Source of the DNA: a virus | IMG/VR virus record: IMGVR_UViG_3300009684_000086 | Location: 1 to 35,610 of that record | DNA: 35,610 nucleotides | Strand: one strand, 5' to 3' | Shown: one piece after another, positions 15,654 through 24,571 of the stretch | Numbering within the stretch: position 1 is the stretch's first letter | Layout of the letters: every line of letters starts with the position of its first letter | Program-made: the position numbers and the translations under genes | Notes under the pieces: generated by a model | The model's database searches: none | What the model was told of the DNA's origin: nothing | What the model saw: the letters and a program-made list of their open reading frames with translations, nothing else

Positions 15654-16391
15654 TTATCTGTAATTATGTAATACATTATTTAATATGGTATCATTACCAA
15701 TGACTCTCATATGTTCTTGGTCTTTACCCGCAATAATACTATCCTCAGATAATTCGCATTTTATTATGTTCAAAACATAATTTTTTATCCAATTATGAAA
15801 CAAATGTTTATTATTGTATATTTTAACAGAATCATACAAATATTTAAATTTATTTGAATTTTCATTTGACATAACAAAGTGAAAGTCGGCATTTTTACTC
15901 CCGTCCCACCCATTTACGTAAATGTATCTGCCAGTATTATAGTTATCTAATAACATATCAACCCATAGTAAAACGTCATATCGGTAAATAATTACTAAAT
16001 CGTATTCTATTTTAGATTCTATCTCGTAAATATGTTTTAATTCTATCGATTTTTTTGTTGATAACCCCCCACTAACACCTCCAAAATCATTTGGATTACT
16101 GATTATTGAACTAATAACTTCATTATATAATGAATTATCCTCAAACAAAAATTTTTTTGGATTATATAGTTCTATTAAGTTATCCTTTAAATCAAGATTC
16201 CAAGAATGTAAGAAAAAATCAAAGGTATAATCTTTATTCGGTTCTACTATATGTTTATATATTGATTTCGCAACTGCGAAATAATCAATATAATCACCGG
16301 TCCTATATAAATCATTTTTATTATAAAATCTATCATGAGAACCACCTATTTTACTTACCGCCCCTTTGAGGCATATAGCAACTCTTTTCAT
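15654..16391 (-). CDS. Putative glycosyltransferase (cassette protein, GT-A-like)
   Basis: The protein opens with MKRVAICLKGAVSKIGG and then has DYTFDFFLHSWN (54-65), DNLIELYNPKKFLFED (70-85) and LVIIYRYDVLLWVDM (132-146). This pattern (CLKGxV, HSWN, YxPxxxxxE, YRYDV) occurs in a poorly described family of GT-like proteins from phages, giant viruses and capsule clusters (recalled, not searched). YRYD could be the metal-binding equivalent of the DxD motif. ADFHFVMSNENSNKF matches a later acceptor-side motif. It is 1 nt from the methyltransferase gene and 6 nt from the GDPD gene. Enzyme class is inferred from motif layout and neighbours. Confidence 0.68.
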   Translation of the reverse strand: MKRVAICLKGAVSKIGGSHDRFYNKNDLYRTGDYIDYFAVAKSIYKHIVEPNKDYTFDFFLHSWNLDLKDNLIELYNPKKFLFEDNSLYNEVISSIISNPNDFGGVSGGLSTKKSIELKHIYEIESKIEYDLVIIYRYDVLLWVDMLLDNYNTGRYIYVNGWDGSKNADFHFVMSNENSNKFKYLYDSVKIYNNKHLFHNWIKNYVLNIIKCELSEDSIIAGKDQEHMRVIGNDTILNNVLHNYR

Positions 16392-16392
16392 A

Positions 16393-17091
16393 TTAGTTTT
16401 TTTTAATGTATGCTGTCGGACAAAAATAATTTAAACCCATAATTTTTAAATTATTTTCTTCGATGAATTTATCAACTCCTTTAGATTCACTCCATTTATG
16501 ATAACCATATTCATCAAACACCACAATACCTCCTTTACTTATATTACCCCATAAATTATTTAACGTATCATATGTAGGTTTTTCTAAATCTAAATCCATG
16601 TATAATAATGAAATTTTTAAACCCGGATTTTCATCTGAAAAATTTTTACTTGTTTTAGAAATATCCCCTTGAACTAATAAAAAATCATCTTTTGAAAACC
16701 CGCAAGATAGTATATTATCTTCTAAAAAAAGTTTATATGATTCGTCATGTTCAAAATTTCTGCCGTTAAATAGTGCTGACATTGATTCTTTGTCATTATT
16801 TAACTCTAGTGTTTGTAATAATTCTGAAGTGTCAAAAAAATCAAATCCAATTACTTTCTTTGAGCTATTAGGGTTGAATATGTTTTTTAGCTTTAAAAAA
16901 GTAAACATACCCGACCCTTTAAATACCCCACATTCAACAATGTCTCCAGGTATATCTTTTATTTCGTTATATAATAAAGTTCTTGCGATAAGTTTATTGA
17001 ATACTCTTTTATCCGAACTCATTATAAATTCATTAAAATTATCAAATAAACTTTGTTTAATTTCAGTAATTTCTAAATTTTTAATATCCAT
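16393..17091 (-). CDS. TylF/MycF-type O-methyltransferase
   Basis: This 232-residue protein shows the TylF/MycF pattern. DIPGDIVECGVFKGSG (46-61) is the SAM-binding loop, with VIGFDFFD (80-87) as the second strand. MDLDLEKPTYDTLNNL (165-180) and GGIVVFDEYGYHKW (187-200) carry the metal-binding acidic residues. SKGVDKFIEEN follows. Family members methylate sugar hydroxyls, mostly on nucleotide-linked or glycosidic sugars. It overlaps the HAD-nucleotidyltransferase gene by 11 nt, so the two are likely translated together. In this cassette it would methylate a sugar, capping or masking the glycan; the exact target is unknown. Confidence 0.85.
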   Translation of the reverse strand: MDIKNLEITEIKQSLFDNFNEFIMSSDKRVFNKLIARTLLYNEIKDIPGDIVECGVFKGSGMFTFLKLKNIFNPNSSKKVIGFDFFDTSELLQTLELNNDKESMSALFNGRNFEHDESYKLFLEDNILSCGFSKDDFLLVQGDISKTSKNFSDENPGLKISLLYMDLDLEKPTYDTLNNLWGNISKGGIVVFDEYGYHKWSESKGVDKFIEENNLKIMGLNYFCPTAYIKKN

Positions 17092-18454
17092 AGTTATAGT
17101 TTTTTAAAAAATTATTCAAATCTTCAGGAGTGCCCAACCCATGCATTTTATCTATTTGGTGTGTTATTATTTTTTTACCGTCTTCAATAGCTTGATTAAA
17201 AACAGGACAAACATAAAATTCATTATTAATTCTTATATTTTTTTCAATCATTTTTTCTGCGTATTTTATATAATCTGACCCTTTTTTCCAATAATAAATT
17301 CCCACAGTTGCAACATCTGATATTGGGTTTTTTTCCGCAACTTCTGTAACAAATCCATTTTCGTCTAATTTAACAAAAGACCATTTTGGATGAGTAGAAT
17401 TAAAAGTTACGATTCCTCCATCACAATTATTTTCATTCATTTTATAAATAAATTCATTCGAATCCCACTCAACAAATTGGTCAGAATTTGCCATAATTAA
17501 TGGATTATCATTATCTATTAAAGTTTTAGCGAGTAACGTGGTACATGCAGCACCTTCAGTAACCTCATCGACCTCAATAATATGACATTTATGGGATATT
17601 AAATTTAATAACGTATCTAAATTATACATTTCCCTGTGTTTTTTCTGAACAATATAAATAAAATTTGCATTAATATTTAAATTTTCTGTAACTACTTTAA
17701 TCATTGGTTCTCCATTAATATCAATTAATGGTTTAGGAAAAGAATACCCCGCCTTTTCAAAACGTGAACCAGCACCTGCCATAGGTATTAATACATTTAA
17801 AGACTCATCAGTCCATTTTGGTTTTTTCATATTATAATTAATTTCATTTATTTTATTTATTTTATTTTTTATTTTAACGTATGTAATATCAGAAGGAGAA
17901 GTAACTCTCATAACTAAAGAATTACTTCTAAATGCCGATAATAATCCAGTTGGAGAATCCTCAATAATTAAAGTTTCTTCGGGCAAAACTTTCATATTTG
18001 ATATTGACCTCCAATAAATTTCAGGATGAGGTTTAGAATTAGTAACATCTTCATTGGATAATATTAAATCAAAAAATTGAATAATACCTAACTTAGATAG
18101 AACTGTATTTATAGTTTTACGTATGCTATTTGAACAGCAGGCGATTTTAAATCCATCTTTTGATAATTGGCCAATACATTCTATGAGTTCCTTAGATTGT
18201 CTTAAGTTTTGTAATTTATTCAGGGTTATTATTTGTTTTTTTTCCCAAATACTTGTATGTTTTTCTTTTTCCAAACCCTTATATTTAGTTAACATATCGA
18301 GTTTCTGATTTGTTTTTAACCCATCATATTTACTAATATGCTCATCCCAATTTATCCTGTATTTTTCTGGAAGAGATTCGTTTAATGCTTCGTAGTGAAT
18401 ATTTTTAGCATCGACTAAAACACCATCAAGGTCAAATATTATTAATTTTATCAT
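17081..18454 (-). CDS. Fused HAD phosphatase and sugar nucleotidyltransferase
   Basis: This 457-residue protein joins two enzymes. Residues 1-215 are a HAD-IA (beta-phosphoglucomutase-like) phosphatase: nucleophile loop FDLDGVLVD (D8, D10), motif II CCSNS (S108), motif III Lys in NSKPHP (K141), and motif IV IIEDSPTG (E165, D166). Residues 218-457 are a nucleotidyltransferase of the sugar-1-phosphate NTP-transferase family: LIPMAGAGSRFEKAG (222-236), SFPKPLIDINGEPM with K241, and MANSDQFVEWD with D325. Together they would prepare an activated nucleotide sugar for the surrounding glycosyltransferases. The HAD part could remove or choose a phosphate before or after activation. Catalytic residues look intact in both parts. 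The linker near 195-215 is Lys/Asn-rich. Confidence 0.88.
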   Translation of the reverse strand: MIKLIIFDLDGVLVDAKNIHYEALNESLPEKYRINWDEHISKYDGLKTNQKLDMLTKYKGLEKEKHTSIWEKKQIITLNKLQNLRQSKELIECIGQLSKDGFKIACCSNSIRKTINTVLSKLGIIQFFDLILSNEDVTNSKPHPEIYWRSISNMKVLPEETLIIEDSPTGLLSAFRSNSLVMRVTSPSDITYVKIKNKINKINEINYNMKKPKWTDESLNVLIPMAGAGSRFEKAGYSFPKPLIDINGEPMIKVVTENLNINANFIYIVQKKHREMYNLDTLLNLISHKCHIIEVDEVTEGAACTTLLAKTLIDNDNPLIMANSDQFVEWDSNEFIYKMNENNCDGGIVTFNSTHPKWSFVKLDENGFVTEVAEKNPISDVATVGIYYWKKGSDYIKYAEKMIEKNIRINNEFYVCPVFNQAIEDGKKIITHQIDKMHGLGTPEDLNNFLKNYNYGY

Positions 18455-18457
18455 TTT

Positions 18458-19123
18458 TTAAATTCTATTTGGGAATTCTTTATTTAAGTATTTATATCCG
18501 TTTGTTCCAAACAAAGTATTATTATGTTTTTCATCCAAAAATTCAATTTGAATATTTTTACTTTTAAAAAGTGCCGACCAACATCTTTCCATTGCGCATT
18601 GTTCATTTTTATTTGACGGAAAATAATTCAAATCTTGAATTATTTTATTTACATCATTTTTAGTTATTGCAAACATTGGTCCAAATATACCTAAATCAAA
18701 ATCTTTAACACCAAATTTACTAATACAAAAATTAATTTGTTCTTCATTATCATAAAAGTTTGAATCAAAATAAATAAAACCAACAACTGTATTATCCTTC
18801 AATTTTTTATCAATATCATCAAAAAAATATTTGTTTTTTATAGAAATTGAATCTTGTATAAAATAATATTTATCTGAATTTATATTCTTCATTGCGTAAA
18901 TATAAGCCCCACTATCGTATCCATGATAGGGTGTTTTTAAAATTTGTATTGACAATTTAGAAAAAATTTCTTTATTTTTAATTTTATCTAAAAATTTTAA
19001 GCTCTCTTCATTAGTGCTACCGGTATCAATTAAACAAATTTGTTTGTCAATAAAAAAATTTTCGAAGTCAGTTAAAATCCTCCCAAGGTACGGATAACCG
19101 TTATTTGTTGCTATTATAACCAT
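18458..19123 (-). CDS. Glycosyltransferase-like protein, GT-A fold
   Basis: This 221-residue protein has GT-A elements. ICLIDTGSTNEES (29-41) is the GT2 nucleotide-binding loop, TPYHGYDSGAYIYAMKNI (64-81) is the helix leading to the active site, and KYYFIQDSISI (85-95) takes the DxD place with Q90 D91 S92. GIFGPMFAITKNDVNKI is the later acceptor-region motif. It follows the 502-residue double GT by 3 nt and precedes the fusion gene by 3 nt. It is smaller than most GT2 enzymes but has all main landmarks. A chance TATAAATA lies inside its 3' end, upstream of the fusion gene. Confidence 0.75.
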   Translation of the reverse strand: MVIIATNNGYPYLGRILTDFENFFIDKQICLIDTGSTNEESLKFLDKIKNKEIFSKLSIQILKTPYHGYDSGAYIYAMKNINSDKYYFIQDSISIKNKYFFDDIDKKLKDNTVVGFIYFDSNFYDNEEQINFCISKFGVKDFDLGIFGPMFAITKNDVNKIIQDLNYFPSNKNEQCAMERCWSALFKSKNIQIEFLDEKHNNTLFGTNGYKYLNKEFPNRI

Positions 19124-19126
19124 ATT

Positions 19127-20635
19127 TTATTTTATAAATAAAATTTTATCTTTTATTTTTTCATAATTATTTTTAACGAATGGAAATAAGTTATTTACAT
19201 AATCATTATTTAATTTTTTTATGTCATCTGAGTCATCCTTCCTTGTTTGAGATTCGTAATGATATGCAACTGATTTACCTGAGTAATAATTTGTTAACCC
19301 TAAAATAACACATTTTAAATTTAATTCAACATCTTCAAAACATGATTTATAATTTTCATTAAACATTTCACACTTTATAAAAATATTTTTCCTTATCATT
19401 AGTAGTGCCGCCGTATTTCCTATAACATCTCTAACATATGTCCCATATCTATAATAAGACCTAAGATTTTCATGTGTGACTTCTAATTTCTTATCTTTAA
19501 TAAACATAATAATACCGTCATGTTGAGTTGTATTGTCCTCAAAATGAAGTCTAGCCCCGACGGTACCAACATTTTTGTTGTTTTTAAATAATGTTAACAT
19601 GTCGTAAATAACATTATTCATTAATTTAATATCGTTATTACAAAATAATATAAATTCAAAATCATCTGTTATATGATTTTTTACAACATCGTTATTTATT
19701 TTTGCAAAGTTATAAAAATTATATTCTATTAATTTTATATTACCTAAATTAAGTATGTTTGATTTAATCCATTCTTTTTCTAAATCATTAGAACCTGTAT
19801 CAGCAATAAAAATATCAAAAAGTTCCGAATTACAATGTTGATAAAAAGAATTAACACAATTAAATAACATTTCAACCTTACCTTTTGTTGGTATAACAAT
19901 TGCAACTTTTTTTATATTCTTTATTGGACTTTCTTTTATCTTCTCAACAAAAATTTCGGATGGTTTTAAGTCTAAAGGTAATTTACTACCCCACTTATCA
20001 ATAAATTTTTCCTTACTTTCCCAAAATTCTTTGTTAGGTTGCCCAACTGATTCGTGAGTTATCTCAAAAGATGTTGTAACACCAATTTTAACATTATCCA
20101 AATAATTAGGTAGACAAAATAAATGGTCGTAAAAATGGAATCTTCCTATAGATTCGTCAAATGTATGTTTTATTTTAGTTTTATCAAACGATATGAATAA
20201 TCCGTCAATTGTTACTACAGGTATTAAAAATGGTAATTTTGCGGAATATTTACTCAACCACTTTTTTTGACCTTCGGGATGATGGTAAACTTGACCAACC
20301 ATTGTTTGATTCATTTTTTCCCAGTATATTCCAGATTCAGGAAAATAACAAGAACCCGCTTTACCAATGATACCATAATCAGGATTTTCTTCAAAATCTT
20401 TTAATAGTTTTTTACCCCAACCATTTTCTAATTTGATATCATTATGACAACATACAATAATATCAAATATTGATTCTTTAATACCTTTATTATAAACTTC
20501 AGCCAAACTATATTGGTTCATATTAACATACTCCAATATTTGGAAATCTTTTACACCAATTGTTTTAGATATTTTATTTTTAAAATTTTTATTGTACTCT
20601 TGGTCTTTATGAGTTGAATATATAACTGTTATCAT
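19127..20635 (-). CDS. Double-domain glycosyltransferase (two GT-A domains)
   Basis: This 502-residue protein carries two GT-A domains in tandem. Domain 1 (about 1-225) has ITVIYSTHKDQEYN, SLAEVYNKGI (43-52), and IIVCCHNDIKLENGW (59-73) with the acidic motif H64-N65-D66. Domain 2 (about 242-470) has VAIVIPTKGKVEMLFNCVNS (244-263), IFIADTGSNDLEKEW (275-289) and FILFCNNDIKLMN (328-340), then NVGTVGARLHFEDNT and FEDVELNLKCVILG. Both acidic motifs appear intact, so it may transfer two sugars in sequence, like chain-extending enzymes. It lies between single-domain GT genes with 1-3 nt gaps. Confidence 0.85.
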   Translation of the reverse strand: MITVIYSTHKDQEYNKNFKNKISKTIGVKDFQILEYVNMNQYSLAEVYNKGIKESIFDIIVCCHNDIKLENGWGKKLLKDFEENPDYGIIGKAGSCYFPESGIYWEKMNQTMVGQVYHHPEGQKKWLSKYSAKLPFLIPVVTIDGLFISFDKTKIKHTFDESIGRFHFYDHLFCLPNYLDNVKIGVTTSFEITHESVGQPNKEFWESKEKFIDKWGSKLPLDLKPSEIFVEKIKESPIKNIKKVAIVIPTKGKVEMLFNCVNSFYQHCNSELFDIFIADTGSNDLEKEWIKSNILNLGNIKLIEYNFYNFAKINNDVVKNHITDDFEFILFCNNDIKLMNNVIYDMLTLFKNNKNVGTVGARLHFEDNTTQHDGIIMFIKDKKLEVTHENLRSYYRYGTYVRDVIGNTAALLMIRKNIFIKCEMFNENYKSCFEDVELNLKCVILGLTNYYSGKSVAYHYESQTRKDDSDDIKKLNNDYVNNLFPFVKNNYEKIKDKILFIK

Positions 20636-21469
20636 TTATTTAAAATTATTTTCGTAATATTTTTTAGCGTTTTCCTCAGCAATTTTATAAATATCCTGAT
20701 TTAATTGTGTTGGATATCCCCCATCTAATGGGGACCAATACGAGTGTTTGAAGTTTTCTCGATAGTCTGTGAATTTATAACCTTTTAAATGTAGACTTTT
20801 AAACCAACGGTCACCTAAATCTAATCCATAAACACCAAAAAATGGTGTATTATTATTAGGAAATGTTTCTTTATTATTTATTTCTCTGTTAATTAAACAC
20901 GCCCATTCATTAAGTCTACATTCAGGCATTGGTTTTGGGTTTTCTCTATCAATATTATGTAACCCTGTTCTTATATGAGGAAGTTTTAAAGTTAATACTT
21001 CGTCAATTGTTGGGTTCCAATCGTAAAATTTTTCACCACTACAGAGTCCTTCTTGTTTAGCAGGACAATTCCAACATTGTCCTATTTCTCCAATTCCTGC
21101 AGAGTCTTTAACATTTACTAACATGTTACCAATAATATCCCCAGTATACAATACATCATTATGTGTGATGAATATAAATTTTTTATCACTCTTTTCAATA
21201 CCATATTGATATCTCACAGAATGTCTATCAGATTCATCAAAATTATTTGTGTGAAACTTAGTGAACTTATAATTATTTGGTGTGTGTATTATTAAATTAT
21301 CAAAGTAATCAAAAATCCAATCAATATTTTCATTATATGGTTGTTCTTTTTCCTTAATAAGAAAAATTTTATCGATTAAATGACCACTATGTTTCATTAA
21401 ACTTTTTAATGTACATAAAGTTTGCCACGGTTTACCAAAAACATTTATACAAACATCAATTTTTTCCAT
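20636..21469 (-). CDS. Putative glycosyltransferase, GT-A-like
   Basis: This 277-residue protein starts EKIDVCINVFGKPWQTLCTL, as in GT2 relatives. KFIFITHNDVLYTGDII (97-113) contains the HNDV acidic motif seen also in the double GT. A small Cys cluster (CWNCPAKQEGLC) follows and could bind metal. GVYGLDLGDRWFKSLHLKGY and HSYWSPLDGG fit the acceptor side. It begins 3 nt after the FkbM gene and is followed at once by the double GT. Probable enzyme of the same glycan pathway; donor and acceptor are unknown. Confidence 0.72.
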   Translation of the reverse strand: MEKIDVCINVFGKPWQTLCTLKSLMKHSGHLIDKIFLIKEKEQPYNENIDWIFDYFDNLIIHTPNNYKFTKFHTNNFDESDRHSVRYQYGIEKSDKKFIFITHNDVLYTGDIIGNMLVNVKDSAGIGEIGQCWNCPAKQEGLCSGEKFYDWNPTIDEVLTLKLPHIRTGLHNIDRENPKPMPECRLNEWACLINREINNKETFPNNNTPFFGVYGLDLGDRWFKSLHLKGYKFTDYRENFKHSYWSPLDGGYPTQLNQDIYKIAEENAKKYYENNFK

Positions 21470-21472
21470 ATG

Positions 21473-22018
21473 TTACATCCAATTATTATTAACTATTATA
21501 TCTAATTTAGATAATTCGTGTTTAAGTTGACTCGAATTTTTATTAAAAAATCCATCGTGCCATTCAATATAAATCTCATTTATTTTATTTATCGCACCTG
21601 ACGATAATAAATCACTAACAACATTATATTCCGCACCTTCAATGTCTAATTTAACTATAATATAGTCATCATCTGAAAACTGATTTAAAAAATCTGAAAA
21701 TCTAATAGTTTTTACTTGTTTAGGATTATCTAAATCTAATTTTTCTATTTTTGTTGGGTCTAAGGTACATCCTAAATCACCCCATTTATCAACGGATATA
21801 TAAAAGTTCATTGTATCTTCCTTATCCCACAAAGCCTCAGTTCTAATTATAAAATTATAATTCTTATTAGTTTCTTTAATATTATTTAAAGTATCGTAAT
21901 GACTATCATTACATTCAAAAAAATAAACATCACACCCTTTTAAATCTTCTCTTGGGTCTAAAATAATTTCAACTGTTTCACCAATTCTGGCACCACCATC
22001 AATAAAAATTTTTTTCAT
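21473..22018 (-). CDS. FkbM family methyltransferase
   Basis: This 181-residue protein has the FkbM SAM-dependent methyltransferase core. KKIFIDGGARIGETV (2-16) is the SAM loop, VYFFECNDSHYDTL (31-44) is the end of the second strand, and IIVKLDIEGAEYNVVSDLL (120-138) is the signature. IYIEWHDG follows. FkbM enzymes methylate hydroxyls of sugars and other small groups and are frequent in phage and bacterial glycan clusters. It is shorter than many members at the C-terminus but contains the full core. It is 12 nt downstream of the dUTPase gene and directly precedes a glycosyltransferase gene. With the TylF-like enzyme, the cassette has two separate methylating activities. Confidence 0.87.
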   Translation of the reverse strand: MKKIFIDGGARIGETVEIILDPREDLKGCDVYFFECNDSHYDTLNNIKETNKNYNFIIRTEALWDKEDTMNFYISVDKWGDLGCTLDPTKIEKLDLDNPKQVKTIRFSDFLNQFSDDDYIIVKLDIEGAEYNVVSDLLSSGAINKINEIYIEWHDGFFNKNSSQLKHELSKLDIIVNNNWM

Positions 22019-22030
22019 AATTTAGTTATT

Positions 22031-22597
22031 TTATATTCCTGTTGAGCCAAATCCATTATCTCCCCTCTCTTTATCTTCTACTGAATCAACTTTAACCAAA
22101 TCAACCCATTTTCCGTTAATTACGGGACATAAAACAGCTTGAGCGATTTTCATTCCTTTAATGATTGATACGGGTAAATTACTTGAGTTAAAAATAATAA
22201 CTTTAATTTCCCCATTATATCCTGAATCTACAGTTCCTGGTGTATTTAGAACTGTCAATCCTTGTTTTAGTGCTAACCCACTCTTAGGTCTTACTTGTAT
22301 TTCAGTACCATCAGGAATATCAAATCTAAGACCTGTTGGTACTAATACTCTATCAAATGGTTTTAATTCAAAATCCTCTGTTGAATAAAGGTCAAATCCT
22401 GAATCAGATGGGTAATTATATTCTGGGTCGGATACTTCGTCAGTTAATTTTTCGTATCTTAACTCTCTTTTTGGTGTATAATTATCAAATTCTTCATCTA
22501 ACCCATCTAAATCAATTCCCATATCAGATAATAGTTCTTTCATTTTAGTTAATTCCCCATCATCTTTTAATAAATAATCAAATTCATCTGTCATCAT
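22031..22597 (-). CDS. dut: dUTPase with acidic N-terminal extension
   Basis: All five trimeric-dUTPase motifs are present: I DSGFDLY (65-71), II RPKSGLA (103-109), III GTVDSGYNGEI (121-131), IV GMKIAQAV (148-155), V RGDNGFGSTG (178-187). The enzyme converts dUTP to dUMP, keeping uracil out of DNA and supplying dTTP synthesis. About 45 acidic residues precede the core (MMTDEFDYLLKDDGELTKM), longer than usual, perhaps a protein-interaction or regulatory tail. The start overlaps the exonuclease stop by 4 nt (ATGA); a second ATG follows immediately. The gene is a nucleotide-metabolism gene embedded between glycan genes. Confidence 0.95.
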   Translation of the reverse strand: MMTDEFDYLLKDDGELTKMKELLSDMGIDLDGLDEEFDNYTPKRELRYEKLTDEVSDPEYNYPSDSGFDLYSTEDFELKPFDRVLVPTGLRFDIPDGTEIQVRPKSGLALKQGLTVLNTPGTVDSGYNGEIKVIIFNSSNLPVSIIKGMKIAQAVLCPVINGKWVDLVKVDSVEDKERGDNGFGSTGI

Positions 22598-23298
22598 ATT
22601 TCTAACTCTTTTAATTTTTTAATAATATCAATTAATACTTTAACGTCACGTTCACAGTATTCTGTTATTTCTTTTAATTTATTTTCATCCCAATATGCAG
22701 AATGTACTTTATCTCCAGTTACTTCACCATCTTTAGGTGTTGGTATATCCATAGTACTACAAAGTAAATCTAATGAACCTATTGATGTGTAAGCACCGTA
22801 CTGCCAAATTTCTTTAGTATCTATTGCTTTAATTTCCCAAGGTTTTGTATCATAACTTGGAAGTATTGACGGTGGCATAAGTCCGTTGATAATCATTCTT
22901 TTTGCAAGCATCGGTATATCAAAGTTTTTTAAGTTGTGTCCACATAAGAAGAAATCCAACTTACCACATCTATCTAAAAGTTTTTGACAATCTTTTAATA
23001 ATTGTTTCTCATCATCACCTGAAAAAGTTTGAGTTTTAACTTCATTTTTATCAGTAACAAACGCAACGCTAACACAAACTATTTTTGCAAATTCAGGAAC
23101 AAGTGCCGCTCTTTTAATAAAAATCTCATCTAAAGATAGTTGAGAATCCTCAGGAAATCTTTTTACAAACCAATCAATATATTTAACATATTGTTTAGCG
23201 ACATTTGGATTAGTGGTTTTACACGATTCATAATTTTTACAACCGCCAACAGTTTCAATGTCAAGAAATAAAATTTTTGTTATAGGAATTTTTATCAT
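22594..23298 (-). CDS. 3'-5' exonuclease, DEDD/DnaQ-like
   Basis: This 234-residue protein has the DEDD exonuclease motifs: Exo I FLDIET (11-16; D13, E15), Exo II GHNLKNFDIP (120-129; D127), and Exo III YCERDV (214-219; Y214, D218). The Exo III spacing marks the DEDDy subgroup. The layout resembles stand-alone PolB-type exonuclease domains often found in phages and Bacteroidota. It could proofread for the phage polymerase or process DNA or RNA ends. A Cys pair (C20, C26) is near the active site. It precedes dUTPase with a 4-nt overlap, so the two DNA-metabolism genes are coupled. It starts 4 nt after the GT-B gene ends. Confidence 0.88.
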   Translation of the reverse strand: MIKIPITKILFLDIETVGGCKNYESCKTTNPNVAKQYVKYIDWFVKRFPEDSQLSLDEIFIKRAALVPEFAKIVCVSVAFVTDKNEVKTQTFSGDDEKQLLKDCQKLLDRCGKLDFFLCGHNLKNFDIPMLAKRMIINGLMPPSILPSYDTKPWEIKAIDTKEIWQYGAYTSIGSLDLLCSTMDIPTPKDGEVTGDKVHSAYWDENKLKEITEYCERDVKVLIDIIKKLKELEI

Positions 23299-23302
23299 AA
23301 AA

Positions 23303-24520
23303 TTATTTTATAAGTGATTTGTACCATTCAGCTCTTGCCTTTGTTACCACATTCAAATCATATGTGTCTTTAACTGTTTCGTATAATCTTTCACCCAAAT
23401 CTACAACTAAATTTCTATTATCGTTCAATTTTTTTATAAATTTATACCAATCACTGTGATTTCTATTTTCATCCACCAATAACGCATTGCCATCAGAAGT
23501 AAAATTACCATTATTTAATGCGTGTTTTAAGTCAACAGTGTAAGGACCAACATTAGATGCTATGATTGCTTTTTTGTAGAATCCCGCCTCAATTACTTTA
23601 AGTTGTGATTTAACTCTATTGAAAATATGATTTTTAATCGGAGCTAATGACACATCAAATTTTGAGTAGTTTTTAGCATATGCGGTTACAGGTCTTGTCC
23701 AAACTCTTCTATATAATTCATTTGCTTCGTTAGGATATTCCTCTTCTTTATACATTTTTAGATGTTTTACATACTCATCAGATAATCCATAATATTTGTC
23801 AGTAACAATTTCTTCATATTTAGCCCACACCGTTTCTTCAGGTTTAATTGGCCTTTGTTTTTGTTCTCCTGTTTGTTGATTAATTTCAGTAATTGTACCT
23901 CTTGTATCAAATCCACATAAAACAAATTGAAGGTCTTCTCTTTCTGAATTTAATTTGGACATGGATTGTTCCATTAACATCAAATCATGCAAATGTGATG
24001 AACCACCTAACCATCCAATTCTTAATTTATCACTTGGTAATGTTGGTTCCTTAAACTGACCTTCATTTGGATTAATTGCGTTAGGGAAAATAACAACATT
24101 TTTATTTAATAGTTTTATTTCGTCAGCAAAAATAGATGTTGTTGTAGTAACATACTCTGCCGCTCTTAAATTGGCAGTAATTTTTTCATTCAATTTGTTA
24201 ACTCTAATTATTTCGTAGATAGGGTGTTCTTTTGTTGGTAACCAATAATCATCAATATCAACAATAGTAATAATTCCCATTGATTTTAATCCTTGTAATA
24301 AATTTGGAGTTTGTTCGTAATTTTGTCCTATATTTCTATGGATATGAACAATCTGATATTTTTTCCAATAGTTAATATCGTTAATCTGTGGTGAATAATC
24401 TATATCCACATGAAAATCATCGGGATACATATTTTGTAAGAACACGTGCGGGTCAACTGAACGAAATTTACCTACGCCGGTTTTATCTGATGGGAGAACT
24501 AGTACATTAATTTTTGACAT
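23303..24520 (-). CDS. Glycosyltransferase, GT-B fold (GT4-like)
   Basis: This 405-residue protein begins with INVLVLPSDKTGVGKFRSVD (4-23), a Gly-containing first strand-loop. VHIHRNIGQN (58-67) and TIVDIDDYW (85-93) belong to the N-terminal Rossmann domain. The C-terminal domain opens with LRIGWLGGSSHLHDL (166-180) and has the GT4 donor motif SQLKVIEAGFYKKAIIASNV (305-324). An insert (about 205-265: GTITEINQQTGEQKQRPI) is unusual. The 51-nt gap upstream is the longest within the minus-strand block and could hold a promoter; no exact TATAAATA was found in it. The gene begins the glycan/DNA-metabolism run. Confidence 0.85.
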   Translation of the reverse strand: MSKINVLVLPSDKTGVGKFRSVDPHVFLQNMYPDDFHVDIDYSPQINDINYWKKYQIVHIHRNIGQNYEQTPNLLQGLKSMGIITIVDIDDYWLPTKEHPIYEIIRVNKLNEKITANLRAAEYVTTTTSIFADEIKLLNKNVVIFPNAINPNEGQFKEPTLPSDKLRIGWLGGSSHLHDLMLMEQSMSKLNSEREDLQFVLCGFDTRGTITEINQQTGEQKQRPIKPEETVWAKYEEIVTDKYYGLSDEYVKHLKMYKEEEYPNEANELYRRVWTRPVTAYAKNYSKFDVSLAPIKNHIFNRVKSQLKVIEAGFYKKAIIASNVGPYTVDLKHALNNGNFTSDGNALLVDENRNHSDWYKFIKKLNDNRNLVVDLGERLYETVKDTYDLNVVTKARAEWYKSLIK

Positions 24521-24571
24521 TCTTTATAATTTTAATAAAGGATAACCAAAAAAAGGTAATAAAGAAAGAAA

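Noticed and set aside
18489-18496. TATAAATA on the minus strand 35 nt before the fusion gene
   Set aside because: It lies inside the coding end of the preceding gene, encoding Tyr-Lys-Tyr; chance occurrence is likely.
24521-24571. Possible terminator or promoter in the 51-nt gap
   Set aside because: The only hairpin (TTACC...GGTTA) has a central mismatch, and no late box or Bacteroidota promoter pair is present.
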